Part shown: in pieces, positions 9,081 through 18,173 of the stretch
Layout: each line of letters opens with the position of its first letter
How positions within the stretch are numbered: position 1 is the stretch's first letter
Source of the DNA: Vitreimonas flagellata
Lineage (GTDB): Bacteria; Pseudomonadota; Alphaproteobacteria; Caulobacterales; Aquidulcibacteraceae
Direction: 5' to 3'
DNA length: 64,000 bases
NCBI RefSeq assembly: GCF_004634425.1
Contig: NZ_SBJL01000004.1
Coordinates: 310,001-374,000, forward strand
Program-made: the position numbers and the translations under genes
Notes under the pieces: model-generated
The model's input: the letters and a program-made list of their open reading frames with translations, nothing else
Databases searched by the model: none
Told to the model about the DNA's origin: nothing

Positions 9081-9923
9081 ATGGTTAACGCGATGAAGCG
9101 CGTTTTGGTGTTCGACTCTGGCGTCGGCGGGCTCTCCGTGCTCGACGCGATCGCGGCGTCGGGCCATGCGCTCGAATTGGACTACGTCGCCGACAATGCG
9201 TGGCTGCCCTACGGGCTAAAGTCCGACGCCGAATTGCGCGCGCGCGTGCCGGCTTTGCTGACGCGGATGGTGGAGCAATGGGCGCCGGAGCTTGTGGTTG
9301 TGGCGTGCAACACGGCCTCCACCATTGTGCTCGATGCCGTGCGCAGCGCGCTGGCGATCCCGGTGGTGGGTGTCGTCCCGCCGATCAAGCCCGCGGCCGC
9401 GCTCACCCGCACGGGCGTCATCGGCTTGCTCGCAACGCCGGCCACGGTTCGCCGCGCCTATACCAACGACCTCATCACCCAATTCGCGCCCGATAAGAGG
9501 GTGGTGCGGTTCGGCTCGTCAGCGCTCGTGGAAGCGGCCGAGAGCAAATTGCGCGGCGAGCCTTCGGGCGAAGCTGCGATCACAGAGGCGATGGAAGGGC
9601 TGTTTGGCGCGCCGGGCGGTGGTGAGATCGATGTCGTCGCACTTGCCTGCACGCACTTTCCGCTCCTGGCGCAGGAGCTTGCCGCCGCAGCGCCGCGGTC
9701 GTGCGTCTGGCTCGACAGCGGCGAAGCGATCGCGCGCCGCGTCGCCAATGTCCTGATCTCCAGTCCCGGACAAGCGCGCACGCATCGCGCCGCGTTCACG
9801 GACGCCGCCGCCGCGAGCGAATTGTTCCCGGCATTCCAAGCACGCGGCTTTACCGCTGCCGCCGCGGTTTCCGGCGCGCCGCATTTCGACGTGCAGCTGC
9901 TTTCCGATTTTGCATCGGTCTGA
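9081..9923 (+). CDS. murI: glutamate racemase
   Basis: A 280-residue glutamate racemase, supplying D-glutamate for peptidoglycan. The N-terminus has VFDSGVGGLSVL with the catalytic-site Asp and Ser. The two catalytic cysteines are in VVACNTAS and ALACTHFPLL, both intact. A second ATG at 9093 (MKRVLVFDSG) matches the usual family start better; neither start has a convincing ribosome site, so the first ATG is kept with reservation. It is transcribed divergently from the MBL-fold gene across a 209-nt gap. That gap holds several GTTAAC segments but no full CtrA-type box. Confidence 0.95.
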   Translation: MVNAMKRVLVFDSGVGGLSVLDAIAASGHALELDYVADNAWLPYGLKSDAELRARVPALLTRMVEQWAPELVVVACNTASTIVLDAVRSALAIPVVGVVPPIKPAAALTRTGVIGLLATPATVRRAYTNDLITQFAPDKRVVRFGSSALVEAAESKLRGEPSGEAAITEAMEGLFGAPGGGEIDVVALACTHFPLLAQELAAAAPRSCVWLDSGEAIARRVANVLISSPGQARTHRAAFTDAAAASELFPAFQARGFTAAAAVSGAPHFDVQLLSDFASV

Positions 9924-10047
9924 AATGCGTGTCGTTTCAGCGACTGTTGCGCGACCTGCGCTGTGAGCATCGGCACGACGCATTGCACGATCGTGTCGAG
10001 CTAGTAACGATGCGCCAACGACAAGCATGATCGGGGCGGGGAAGAGC

Positions 10048-11709
10048 ATGACGCACGCGTTCGGCGACACACCGCTGGGGCTCAGTTCGCAGATTTTAAA
10101 TCTGGCCTCGGTGTTGACGCGCAAAGCCGCGCTTAAAGTGCCGCGCTATCAGCGCCCCTATACCTGGGGCGAGCGCGAAGTGCGCCAGCTGATCCAGGAT
10201 TTGTGGCGCGCCTATCAGCGCCGCGCCTCATTCTATTTCATCGGCCAGATCGTGCTGGTGAAGAACGCCGGCAAGCTTGAGATTTCCGACGGTCAGCAGC
10301 GTCTTTCCACGCTGACCATGATTATTGCGTACGTGCGCGATCGCTTGCCGGGGCGCGCGCGGCACTACCAGGCGCTTATCATGGATGGCGACCAGCCTAG
10401 GCTTTTCCTGCGTGAAGAAGATGCGAATTTTTATCGCGGTTATGTGCAGGAGCCGGGCCAGATGTCGGCGCTGGCGCAGCACGCTGAGATCGGCATCGAT
10501 TCAAAGGATTTGCTCGTCGGCGCCGCGCGCACCATCGAAAGCGAACTCGCGCGCTTGGATGACCGCGAACTCGACGCCTTCATCTCCTACGTCGCCCGCG
10601 CCTGCACGCTGAACGTGGTCGATGCGGACGAGCGCGGCTGCGCGCAGACCGTGTTCAACACGCTCAACAAGCGCGGCTCGCCGCTCTCGCATGCCGACAT
10701 CATCAAGAGCGATCTCCTCGAAAACTCGAAGCTCTCCAACGCCGAGGCCGAAGCTGCCGCCCGCAAATGGGAGCAGATCGAGGATATGTTCGAGCGCGAG
10801 AATTTCGCGAAATTGCTCTACATGATGCCGTTTCTGCTCACGGGCGAGCCGCTGCTTTCGCCGGGCGATCTCGCGGCGTTCCGCACGGCGGTGGACCGCG
10901 CCGGCGGCGTGCGCACGTTCCTGTTCGATCAGCTGCCGCGTTATGCCGAGGCGCTGCGCGCCGTCTTCACCGGCTCGATCGATGTCGGCCCGTACAGCGC
11001 CGAGGTAAACCGGCGCGTGAAGATGATGAAGCAGGTCGAGGAATGGGATTGGGCGCCTGCCGCGATCGCGTTTCTGGCCGAGCACGCCAGCGAGCACGAA
11101 CGCGCGCGCAAATTCTTCCAAGCGCTTGATCGCTACGCCTTCGCCTGCGAACTCGGCGTCATCGACAACCGGGTGCAGGAAAAGCGCTACGAGCGTGCTG
11201 TTAAAGGCGTGGGCGACGACAAGCAGCTCCATGGCGAGAAGGGCGCGCTTGAACTTAGCCACGCCGAGCATCTGAAATTCATCGCGACGCTCAATCGCTC
11301 GCGCAAGCGCGACCGCCAGCGTCGCCTGCTGCTGATCCGGGTCGAAGCGGCGATGCCGGGCGGCAGCGTGCTGACCATGACGGACGACGCCACCGTCGAA
11401 CACATCATGCCCAAGAGCGGCACCAATTGGTGGAACGAGCGCTTCCCGGACTCGGCGCTGCGCGGCGAACTCTGCCATTTGCTGGGCAATTTGACCCTGA
11501 TCACCTACGAGCAGAACAAGGTGGCCGACAACAAGCCGTTCCCGGAGAAGAAGCGCATTCTTTTCAATTGGCCAGGCGCGCCAATCCATGCGCTGACCAA
11601 ATCCATCGCCAATGTCGATGAATGGACGCTCGACGTGATCGAGCACCGCCACGAAGAGCTGGTGCGCATCCTATGCGAGGATTGGGGCCTGGTGCGCGCG
11701 GACGACTGA
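10048..11709 (+). CDS. DUF262 + DUF1524 (GmrSD-type) protein
   Basis: A ~553-residue protein with an N-terminal DUF262 (ParB/Srx-like) domain and a C-terminal DUF1524 HNH-like domain. The DUF262 part shows VPRYQRPYTWGEREV and the nucleotide-binding-type EISDGQQRLSTLTM motif. The C-terminal part shows VEHIMPKS and LLGNLTLITYEQNKVADNKPF, the beta-beta-alpha metal nuclease signature of this family. Single-chain proteins of this architecture resemble type IV restriction enzymes (GmrSD) and are found as solitary defence genes. The start is placed at the ATG at 10048, which follows GGGGCGGGGAAGAG; an upstream ATG at 10027 is in frame. No other defence gene is adjacent and base composition matches neighbours. 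Restriction activity is inferred. Confidence 0.85.
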   Translation: MTHAFGDTPLGLSSQILNLASVLTRKAALKVPRYQRPYTWGEREVRQLIQDLWRAYQRRASFYFIGQIVLVKNAGKLEISDGQQRLSTLTMIIAYVRDRLPGRARHYQALIMDGDQPRLFLREEDANFYRGYVQEPGQMSALAQHAEIGIDSKDLLVGAARTIESELARLDDRELDAFISYVARACTLNVVDADERGCAQTVFNTLNKRGSPLSHADIIKSDLLENSKLSNAEAEAAARKWEQIEDMFERENFAKLLYMMPFLLTGEPLLSPGDLAAFRTAVDRAGGVRTFLFDQLPRYAEALRAVFTGSIDVGPYSAEVNRRVKMMKQVEEWDWAPAAIAFLAEHASEHERARKFFQALDRYAFACELGVIDNRVQEKRYERAVKGVGDDKQLHGEKGALELSHAEHLKFIATLNRSRKRDRQRRLLLIRVEAAMPGGSVLTMTDDATVEHIMPKSGTNWWNERFPDSALRGELCHLLGNLTLITYEQNKVADNKPFPEKKRILFNWPGAPIHALTKSIANVDEWTLDVIEHRHEELVRILCEDWGLVRADD

Positions 11710-11725
11710 AGCGGGCCGCACCGCC

Positions 11726-11740
11726 TTAACCACTCGCTAA
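11726..11740 (+). promoter_or_regulatory. near-consensus CtrA-type box
   Basis: TTAA, a 7-nt spacer, then CTAA (one base off TTAA-N7-TTAA), 58-72 nt upstream of the zinc-phospholipase-like gene start. Spacing and location are right for CtrA in a Caulobacterales genome, but one mismatch in a short motif makes chance plausible. Confidence 0.3.
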
Positions 11741-11797
11741 CCAAACCCGCGCCAATTTTTAACCTCGCATTCATGCCTGGGGCGAGGGGCGCTCTCT

Positions 11798-13519
11798 ATG
11801 TCGTTGCTGTACGCGGTCGTTTTCGCGACCCGCTGCCGATCCAACCACCATCGCATCGCGGTGGACGCGCTGCGCCATCTGCGCGCGCCGGCGGCCGAGG
11901 ATTGGCGCAACCTCTTGCTCCACTACCACGACGAATATCTCAAAGGCGCGAAGGCGCCTGACGAAGTGTTCAAGGACTTCAAAAACCACGTGCTTCACGT
12001 GCGCGACGGCAATTGGGGCGGCGCGGTTGAGGCGTGCGAAGAATGGTATCGCCGCACAGTGCGCGCGCTCGCCGCGAAGGACTGGCGGCAGGCCGCGTGG
12101 TCGGCCGGCGTGATGAGCCATTATTACGCCGACCCGATCCAACCGTTCCACACGCACCAAACGGAAGAAGAGGGCGTCATCCACCGCGCGGTCGAGTGGA
12201 GCTTCTCGAAATCGTACAAGACCTTCCAGCAAATTCTTGAGCGCGATCTCGGCGGCTATCCTGATGTGGCTGTGCCGTCAGGCGACAAATGGCTGGCCGA
12301 GATGGTGCTGGCCGGCGCGAAGGCGTCGAACCCCCACTACGAATTGGTGATCGATCATTACGACCTCGCGAAAGGCGTGAAGGATCCGCCGGCAGGTCTC
12401 GATCAAGAATTGAAGGACACGATCGCCAAGCTCGTTGGGCATGCGGCCGTTGGCTTTTCGCGCATTCTAGATCGCGCCTTCGAAGAAGCCGCCGTTGCGC
12501 CGCCGAAAGTGGGCGGGGCGCTGCAAGCGTTTTTCCTCGCGTTGGAAGCGCCGATCCAAGCCGTGCTCAAGCTGATGGACGATGCGGCGGCGCGCAAAGA
12601 AGTCGAAGCGCAATACGAAGAATTCCGCCGCACCGGCAAAGTGCGCAACACGCTCGGCGAAGACGACAAGGTCGTGCGCGCGCTTTACGCCGCCGAAGTG
12701 AGCAAGACGCCGCTGTCATCGCTGGACGCGAAATGGCCGCGCGAGATTGGCGCCCAAACCGGTGAAGGCGCACCCGCGCGTGGGAGGGCAAAGTCTGCGC
12801 CGAAGCCCGCACCGAAACCTGCGCCCAAGCCAAAACCCGTCGCCGTTGCGACGCCGGCGCCGCAAGTGGAGTCAGCGCCCGCACCGAAGCCCAAGGCTGA
12901 AAAGGCTCCGAAGCTTGCGGCCGTCGCGCCTGTCGCCGAGCCGGTAGAGCCGGCAGCACCTATTGTAGTAGTGGAAACGCCAACGCCCGCGCCGAAGCCT
13001 GCAAAGGAAGTAATCGTGCCGCGTGAGCTGCCTGTCGGCGCGCCGCGGGCGAAACAGGAAAAATCGCTGCCGCGCTTTACGCTCAACCAAAATGCGCCCG
13101 TCGTGCAAGCGCCGTCGATCGGCCCGAAGACAGCCAAGCGCCTTGAAGCTGTCGGGGTGCGGACCATCGCCGATCTGATCGCCGCCAAAGCGGACGAAGC
13201 GTCGAAGCAAATCGACGCGCGCCACATCTCGGCGCAAATGATCCGCGATTGGCAGAGCCAAGCGTTGCTGGCATGCACCGTGCCCGGTCTCAAATCACGC
13301 GAAGCGCAAGCGCTCGTCGCGTGTGGCGTACGCGATGCACATGACCTGATTGAGATGGATGCGACCGAGCTGTGCGACGGCGTCGCGCGTTGGGGCTTGA
13401 CAGATGAAGGTCAGCGCGCCTGGGGCACAGCGCCCGCGCCAACCGAAGACGACATCGCCACTTGGATCGAGCGCGCGCGCCGTGCGTTGCAGAACACTAG
13501 CGCGACGGTTGCGGCCTAG
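11798..13519 (+). CDS. zinc-dependent phospholipase C-like protein fused to a DUF4332 helix-hairpin-helix domain
   Basis: A 573-residue three-part protein. Residues ~1-220 resemble the zinc-dependent phospholipase C/S1-P1 family: conserved His residues in SNHHRIAVDAL, LLLHYHDEYLKGA, FKNHVLHVRDG and the HYYADPIQPFHTH signature. Residues ~325-425 are an Ala/Pro/Lys-rich low-complexity linker with repeated APKP units. The C-terminal ~145 residues (PSIGPKTAKRLEAVGVRTIADLI onward) are a DUF4332-type tandem helix-hairpin-helix domain, usually linked to DNA or protein binding. There is no signal peptide, which is odd for a phospholipase and suggests a cytosolic role. The stop shares a CTAG with the convergent membrane gene. 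Confidence 0.8.
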   Translation: MSLLYAVVFATRCRSNHHRIAVDALRHLRAPAAEDWRNLLLHYHDEYLKGAKAPDEVFKDFKNHVLHVRDGNWGGAVEACEEWYRRTVRALAAKDWRQAAWSAGVMSHYYADPIQPFHTHQTEEEGVIHRAVEWSFSKSYKTFQQILERDLGGYPDVAVPSGDKWLAEMVLAGAKASNPHYELVIDHYDLAKGVKDPPAGLDQELKDTIAKLVGHAAVGFSRILDRAFEEAAVAPPKVGGALQAFFLALEAPIQAVLKLMDDAAARKEVEAQYEEFRRTGKVRNTLGEDDKVVRALYAAEVSKTPLSSLDAKWPREIGAQTGEGAPARGRAKSAPKPAPKPAPKPKPVAVATPAPQVESAPAPKPKAEKAPKLAAVAPVAEPVEPAAPIVVVETPTPAPKPAKEVIVPRELPVGAPRAKQEKSLPRFTLNQNAPVVQAPSIGPKTAKRLEAVGVRTIADLIAAKADEASKQIDARHISAQMIRDWQSQALLACTVPGLKSREAQALVACGVRDAHDLIEMDATELCDGVARWGLTDEGQRAWGTAPAPTEDDIATWIERARRALQNTSATVAA

Positions 13520-13923
13520 ATCCCCAGCATCGTCAGCACGATTGCGGCGAACATCACAGGCATGATGAAGGCCGTTAGGCCGGAGGCGACGATGCGCGCC
13601 GTCTTCACCACGCGGTGGCCTTTGATCGGCTTGTCTTCGCGCGGCGCCAGCGCGAACTTGCACATGAAGGCGAACGCGCCGCCGACAGCCGCAACCGAAC
13701 CGCCCGCAATCGCGCCGGAGAGAAATCCGGCCCCGCCTGCCGCAAACGCGATCAGACCCAAAATCCCGTGCCCGGAATTCATCACCATTTTCACGATCCG
13801 CTCGGCCCGGCCCGCGTCAAAGGTTTTGAACGCAACCGGAGAGAGCACGAACGAAAACAGGATGATCCAACCCAGCGCGGCGCCGGAGAGAACAATCGAG
13901 GTGGCCTGAGCGACAGCTTGCAT
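13516..13923 (-). CDS. four-helix membrane protein (DUF4149/TMEM205-like)
   Basis: A 135-residue integral membrane protein with four predicted transmembrane helices (about residues 7-30, 48-66, 74-92 and 110-132) and a short cytosolic loop rich in basic residues (APREDKPIKGHRVVK). The pattern of one small residue-rich helix and a conserved FSFVLSPVAFKTF segment after helix 1 resembles the DUF4149/TMEM205-like family. Function is unknown. Its stop codon overlaps the stop of the convergent fusion gene through a shared CTAG, and the start is preceded by a 145-nt region shared with the divergent KAS III gene. Confidence 0.6.
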   Translation of the reverse strand: MQAVAQATSIVLSGAALGWIILFSFVLSPVAFKTFDAGRAERIVKMVMNSGHGILGLIAFAAGGAGFLSGAIAGGSVAAVGGAFAFMCKFALAPREDKPIKGHRVVKTARIVASGLTAFIMPVMFAAIVLTMLGI

Positions 13924-14068
13924 GGCCCGCGCTTAGCATGAGTCGGAAAGGCCGGCTTGGGCCGAAAATCCCGGTTTCGCTGCGCTGCAGCGTGGTTTGG
14001 CTGCGTCAGAGCGCGTGACGGCGGGGTCGGGGCTTGCTAGCGATGCGGCAGCAGAACAAAGGCGACCA

Positions 14069-15187
14069 ATGACTTACGCCGCGATAACGGGCTGGGGCAA
14101 ATGCATGCCGCCGGCCACGCTCACCAACGAAGACCTCTCAAAGTTTCTCGACACCAACGACGAATGGATCGTCAGCCGCACCGGCATGAAGGAGCGGCGC
14201 GTCAGTCACGTCTCCGCCACCGAGATGGCCGTGATCGCCGCCAAGCGCGCATTGGCCTGCGCCGGCATCGAGGGCGGGCAAGTCGATCTCATCATCTATG
14301 GCTCGTGCTCCAATGACGAGCAGGTGCCGAATTGCGCTTCGGGCGTACAAGTCGCCATCGGCGCGACCAAAGCCGCGTCGATGGATTTGAACACGGCGTG
14401 CACGAGCTTTCTCTACAGCTTAACCGCCGCAACTGCGATGATCCGCACCGGCGTTGCAAAGACCGCCATCGTGATCGGCGTCGAACTCATCTCGCCCTTC
14501 ATGGATTGGGACAATCGCAACGTCGCGGTTCTGTTTGGTGACGGCTGCGCCGCTGTTGTGCTGCAGGCGACGGATAAGCAAGAAGGCATCCTCGGCGAAG
14601 AGCTCGGCTGCCTCGCTGATGCGCGCCAAACGCTGCGCGTACGCGGCATGGGCACGGCCTACACCAATCGCGGCGTCACTTCGGGCGACACCGAATGGGA
14701 TTTCGACGGCCAGGAAATCTTCAAGCGCGCGGTGCAGGGCATGGTGCAGGCCAGCCAAGCGGTGATGAAGAAGTGCGGCGTCACGCCAGACGACATCGAT
14801 CTCGTCGTGCCGCACCAAGCCAATCTGCGCATCATCGACGCGGTCGTCAGCCGCAGCGGCATCCCGATGGAGAAGGTGATGCTCACCGTGCAGCGCTACG
14901 GCAATATGAGCGCAGCGACCGTGCCCGTCGCCCTTGCTGAATCGCTGGAAGAGGGCCGTATGAAACCGGGCGCGCTGGTGTTGATGCCGGCCTTCGGCGC
15001 GGGTCTCACGGTGTGTGCGCATTTGGTGCGTTGGGGCGATCGCGTCACGCCGCTGGCGCTGAGCGATGCCGAGCTTCCACCCGTAAAGAAAAGCGCGCTC
15101 GACATGGTGCAAGACATCCGCGCGCGCAAACATCGGGACACCTCGAAAGCCGGCCTGCACGGCTTGACCTTCATCGAGCAAATGTAA
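14069..15187 (+). CDS. 3-oxoacyl-ACP synthase III family protein
   Basis: A 372-residue thiolase-fold ketosynthase of the KAS III (FabH-like) group, which condenses an acyl-CoA or acyl-ACP with malonyl-ACP. The catalytic triad is intact: Cys111 (NTACTSF), His249 (VPHQANLR) and Asn279 (RYGNMSAAT). Compared with housekeeping FabH (about 320 residues) it carries a C-terminal extension of ~45 residues after VCAHLVRWGD. The start is the ATG at 14069 preceded by AAAGGCG; an in-frame upstream start would add 24 unconserved residues. It stands alone rather than in a plsX-fabH cluster, so it may be a secondary KAS III with a specialised acyl substrate. Confidence 0.88.
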   Translation: MTYAAITGWGKCMPPATLTNEDLSKFLDTNDEWIVSRTGMKERRVSHVSATEMAVIAAKRALACAGIEGGQVDLIIYGSCSNDEQVPNCASGVQVAIGATKAASMDLNTACTSFLYSLTAATAMIRTGVAKTAIVIGVELISPFMDWDNRNVAVLFGDGCAAVVLQATDKQEGILGEELGCLADARQTLRVRGMGTAYTNRGVTSGDTEWDFDGQEIFKRAVQGMVQASQAVMKKCGVTPDDIDLVVPHQANLRIIDAVVSRSGIPMEKVMLTVQRYGNMSAATVPVALAESLEEGRMKPGALVLMPAFGAGLTVCAHLVRWGDRVTPLALSDAELPPVKKSALDMVQDIRARKHRDTSKAGLHGLTFIEQM

Positions 15188-15226
15188 GGGCCTGCAATTT
15201 AGGGTTTTGTGGGCTCGGGGGAGGCC

Positions 15227-15496
15227 ATGAGCATTTGGCTGAAGCTCGCGGCAGGCGCCTTGGTGCTTATCGCTTGCGGCGTGTTGGCGCTGGTGTTGCT
15301 GGGCATTTGGCCTGGGCCGAGCGACGTTGATCGGGCGCGTGCGCGCGAGCTCTTCGCCCAAGCTGAAGCCGCCTATCAAAGTGGCGATCAAGCTGCGGCG
15401 CTCATGGCGCTCAATGAATCCATCGATCTCGACGCGCAGAACGACGCGCTGCGTCTGCGCTCGAACGTGCTGCTTGCGCGCGGCGATTGCGATTAG
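15227..15496 (+). CDS. small membrane-anchored TPR-like protein
   Basis: An 89-residue protein with one N-terminal transmembrane helix (residues ~7-27) followed by a single tetratricopeptide-like helix pair (FAQAEAAYQSGDQAAALMALNESIDLD). The ATG at 15227 is preceded by GGGGGAGG at good spacing. The frame stops at 15496, but the zero frame remains open without a stop to 15656, exactly abutting the convergent GNAT stop and giving plausible sequence. A frameshift near 15490 could therefore have truncated a longer TPR protein. Function unknown. Confidence 0.6.
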   Translation: MSIWLKLAAGALVLIACGVLALVLLGIWPGPSDVDRARARELFAQAEAAYQSGDQAAALMALNESIDLDAQNDALRLRSNVLLARGDCD

Positions 15497-15656
15497 CCGG
15501 CCGGAACGCGCACGCGGTTTGGCGTGGGCGCACGGGCAGGACGACGCGGTGCGCACGGCGATTGGCGGATGTCGCGCGCGTGGCGGCAGTGCTTGCATGG
15601 CGGTGCATTCGCAATGCACGCCAACGCCAGATCAGGCGCCGGCGACAGCGCCCTAA

Positions 15657-16169
15657 TCAGCCGCGCAATTTGGCGAGCATCACGGTGTCGCGGATGCCGA
15701 TGTGCGTCTTCCAATTGCCGCGCAGCAAGCCCTCGCGTTCGAAGCCGTTGCGCAGGAAGAGGTTGAGTGATGCCGTATTGTCAGGATCGATGTCGGCGGC
15801 GATGCGGTGGAGATCGAGCGTTTCGAAACCATAAGCGACGACAAGATTGAGCGCTTTCGAAGCGAAGCCACGCCCCGCCGCATCCGGGCGCAGGATGATG
15901 CCGATCTCGCCGACGCCTTCACGCTCCACGAACAATCCAATCCGTCCGAGCGCCTGGCCGCCATCTGTTGTGATCGCCCAGGCATGCGCGCCGGCGATGT
16001 CGAGCGTGCCCTGAATATAGGTCGCGGTCTCTTCCACGCTTTTATGCGCGGGACTTGACCAATAATGGTGTGTGCGTTCGTCGCCATGCGCAGCGAATAG
16101 CGCGTCGGCGTCGCCAAGCTCAAGCGCACGGAGCACGATGCCCGGCCTTTCAAGTCTTGGCGCGCTCAT
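15657..16169 (-). CDS. GNAT family N-acetyltransferase (RimJ/RimL-like)
   Basis: A 170-residue acetyltransferase of the RimJ/RimL group, which transfers acetyl from acetyl-CoA to an amine, often a protein N-terminus. Visible features are [14 protein letters not shown] at the N-terminus, the [19 protein letters not shown] acetyl-CoA-binding segment (R-x-x-G-x-G/A form, residues ~88-106) and the closing [20 protein letters not shown] motif. The start overlaps the rlmN stop by 4 nt, so the two are cotranscribed. Substrate unknown. Confidence 0.9.
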   Translation of the reverse strand: MSAPRLERPGIVLRALELGDADALFAAHGDERTHHYWSSPAHKSVEETATYIQGTLDIAGAHAWAITTDGGQALGRIGLFVEREGVGEIGIILRPDAAGRGFASKALNLVVAYGFETLDLHRIAADIDPDNTASLNLFLRNGFEREGLLRGNWKTHIGIRDTVMLAKLRG

Positions 16170-17326
16170 TGCGCGGCTTCTGCTTCGGCCTTCAATCGTT
16201 CGCTGGCGCGTTGTTTGATGCTCTCACTACGCAACTGGCCGCAGGCGGCGAGAATATCGCGGCCGCGCGGGGTGCGGATCGGTGAGGAATAGCCGGCGCG
16301 GTTCAGCACTTCGGCGAACGCTTCGATCGTCGCCCAATCCGAGCATTCGTAATTCGTGCCGGGCCACGGATTGAAAGGGATCAGATTGATCTTCGCCGGC
16401 ACGCCAGCGAGCAGCTTCACCAGCGCCTTCGCCTCGGGCAGTGAATCGTTCACGCCCTTCAGCATCACGTATTCGAACGTCACGCGCTTGGCGTTGCCGA
16501 GGCTTGGATACGAGCGGATCGCGGCGAAGAGTTCTTCGAGATTGTATTTCTTGTTCAGCGGCACGAGCTGATTGCGCAGCTCGTCATTCGTCGCGTGCAG
16601 CGAGATCGCCAGCATCGCGCCGGTGCGCTCACCGAGTTCTTTGATCTTCGGCGTGACGCCCGCCGTCGATACCGTGATGCGGCGGCGACCGATCGAGATG
16701 CCATCGCCGTCCGAGATCGTGTCGATCGCTTCAGCGACATTGTCCAAATTGTAGAGCGGCTCGCCCATGCCCATGAACACAATGTTCGTGAGCTCACGGT
16801 CGCCGTCATTGAGCGGGCGCTCTTGCGTCGGCCATTCGCCGAGCGCATCGCGCGCGATCATCGCCTGCGTGACGATCTCGGCGGCGGTCAGATTGCGCAC
16901 CAGCTTTTGCGTGCCGGTGTGGCAGAAGGTGCAATTCAGCGTGCAGCCGACTTGGCTCGATACGCAGAGCGCACCCGCCTTGCCGACGCCCGGAATGAAC
17001 ACGGCTTCCGCTTCGGTGCCCGGCCCCAAACGGATCAGCCATTTGCGCGTGCCGTCGGTGCTGATCTGCTGGGTGACGATTTCCGGGCGCGCGAGCGTGT
17101 AGTGCTCCGCGAGCGTTGCGCGCAATTCCTTGGCGACATTGGTCATCGCCGCGAAATCGGTGACGCCATAATGGTAAATCCAACGCCACAGCTGTTCGGC
17201 GCGCATGCGCGCCTTCTTCGGCTCGACGCCAATGGCGACAAGCTTTTCAGCCAAAGCCGGCTTGGAAAGCCCGGCGAGAGAGGGCAGAGCAACGCTCATG
17301 GCGGCGTTATGGGGATGATGCTGCAT
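16166..17326 (-). CDS. rlmN: dual-specificity 23S rRNA/tRNA adenine-C2 methyltransferase
   Basis: A 386-residue radical-SAM enzyme that methylates C2 of A2503 in 23S rRNA and A37 in some tRNAs. The radical-SAM cluster motif CTLNCTFC is intact, as are [11 protein letters not shown], the RRITVSTAG strand and ISLHATND. The C-terminal methyl-carrier cysteine is in DILAACGQL. The N-terminal accessory domain ([19 protein letters not shown]) is normal. An internal ATG at 17299 is an alternative start. Its end overlaps the GNAT start by 4 nt. Confidence 0.97.
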   Translation of the reverse strand: MQHHPHNAAMSVALPSLAGLSKPALAEKLVAIGVEPKKARMRAEQLWRWIYHYGVTDFAAMTNVAKELRATLAEHYTLARPEIVTQQISTDGTRKWLIRLGPGTEAEAVFIPGVGKAGALCVSSQVGCTLNCTFCHTGTQKLVRNLTAAEIVTQAMIARDALGEWPTQERPLNDGDRELTNIVFMGMGEPLYNLDNVAEAIDTISDGDGISIGRRRITVSTAGVTPKIKELGERTGAMLAISLHATNDELRNQLVPLNKKYNLEELFAAIRSYPSLGNAKRVTFEYVMLKGVNDSLPEAKALVKLLAGVPAKINLIPFNPWPGTNYECSDWATIEAFAEVLNRAGYSSPIRTPRGRDILAACGQLRSESIKQRASERLKAEAEAAQ

Positions 17327-17427
17327 CGCCGCAATCCCTAACCCTCTCGTGAGCGGGCGCGGTAACCCTTGCGGGCCATGTTTTTGCAGGTTTAGGTTCC
17401 GGCTCCCATGAGGGAGGGAGCAAAACC

Positions 17428-17664
17428 ATGAATGATTATAGCAGCGGCGATCCGACGGCCGCGATGGCCGGCATAATGGGCGCGATGGGCCTGGTCTGGC
17501 TCGCCGTCATCGTCTTCTTCATTTTCCTCTATTGGAAAATCTTCTCGAAGGCCGGCTTCTCGGGCTGGCTTTCGCTTCTGCTGCTCGTGCCGATCGTGAA
17601 CTTCATCGTCATCATCTGGTTCGCGTTCGCGGACTGGCCGGCGCTCAAGAAAGCCCAATCCTAA
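17428..17664 (+). CDS. small two-helix membrane protein
   Basis: A 78-residue protein with two predicted transmembrane helices (residues ~18-38 and ~47-68) joined by a short [11 protein letters not shown] turn, and an N-terminal Gly/Ala-rich segment. The pattern [21 protein letters not shown] resembles small DUF805-like/uncharacterised bacterial membrane proteins. The ATG is preceded by AGGGAGGGAGC. Its stop overlaps the stop of the convergent RNA methyltransferase by 4 nt. No function can be assigned. Confidence 0.75.
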   Translation: MNDYSSGDPTAAMAGIMGAMGLVWLAVIVFFIFLYWKIFSKAGFSGWLSLLLLVPIVNFIVIIWFAFADWPALKKAQS

Positions 17665-18173
17665 CGCTTCACGCGTAGGGCCTCCGTCATCTCTGGCGGA
17701 GGCCCGCCTGGCATGATCGGGCGGGCGGGGTAGCCGCCATGCGCGAGCAGGCGATCATACATGACGAGCGCGCCGGCGAGGCCGACATTCAAGCAAAACT
17801 TGGTCGGGATCTGCACAATGTGGGCGCAGCGTTTCACCAGCTCCGGCGAGAGCGAGCCGCGCTCCTGGCCCAACACATAAGCAGCCGCCTGCGGATGCTG
17901 AAACCGCGGCAGCTCCACGGCGTCATCCGTCAGCTCAACGCCAACCAGCGCGCAGCCTTTCGGCAGCCGCATCGCTTCCAAATTGTCCCACGTATAATAG
18001 GGCACGTGATCGAAGCTGCGTGACGTGTCGCTATTGTAGGCCTCACGCACTTTCGGATGCGCGTCGATCGTAAAGAAGAAGCTCGCGCCAAACGCATGCG
18101 CCGTGCGCATCAGCGCGCCCACATTCATCGGCTTCGAAATGCCCTCAGCCCCAATCCCGAAATAGCCGCGCAT
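17661..18173 (-). CDS. TrmH/SpoU family RNA 2'-O-methyltransferase
   Basis: A ~170-residue knotted (SPOUT) methyltransferase. The three SpoU motifs are present: SKPMNVGALMRTAHAFGA (motif 1), YVLGQERGSLSPEL (motif 2) and IPTKFCLNVGLAGALVMYDRL (motif 3, with the usual xSLNVSxA form altered to CLNVGLA). It probably methylates a ribose 2'-OH on tRNA or rRNA. The ATG at 18173 overlaps the TAA of the preceding lipoprotein gene (TAATG), giving tight coupling; an upstream in-frame ATG at 18215 lies inside that gene and is less likely. Confidence 0.88.
   Translation of the reverse strand: MRGYFGIGAEGISKPMNVGALMRTAHAFGASFFFTIDAHPKVREAYNSDTSRSFDHVPYYTWDNLEAMRLPKGCALVGVELTDDAVELPRFQHPQAAAYVLGQERGSLSPELVKRCAHIVQIPTKFCLNVGLAGALVMYDRLLAHGGYPARPIMPGGPPPEMTEALRVKR

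Noticed and set aside
9049-9090. GTTAAC-rich region upstream of murI as a CtrA site
   Set aside because: Half-sites are present but none has the TTAA-N7-TTAA spacing.
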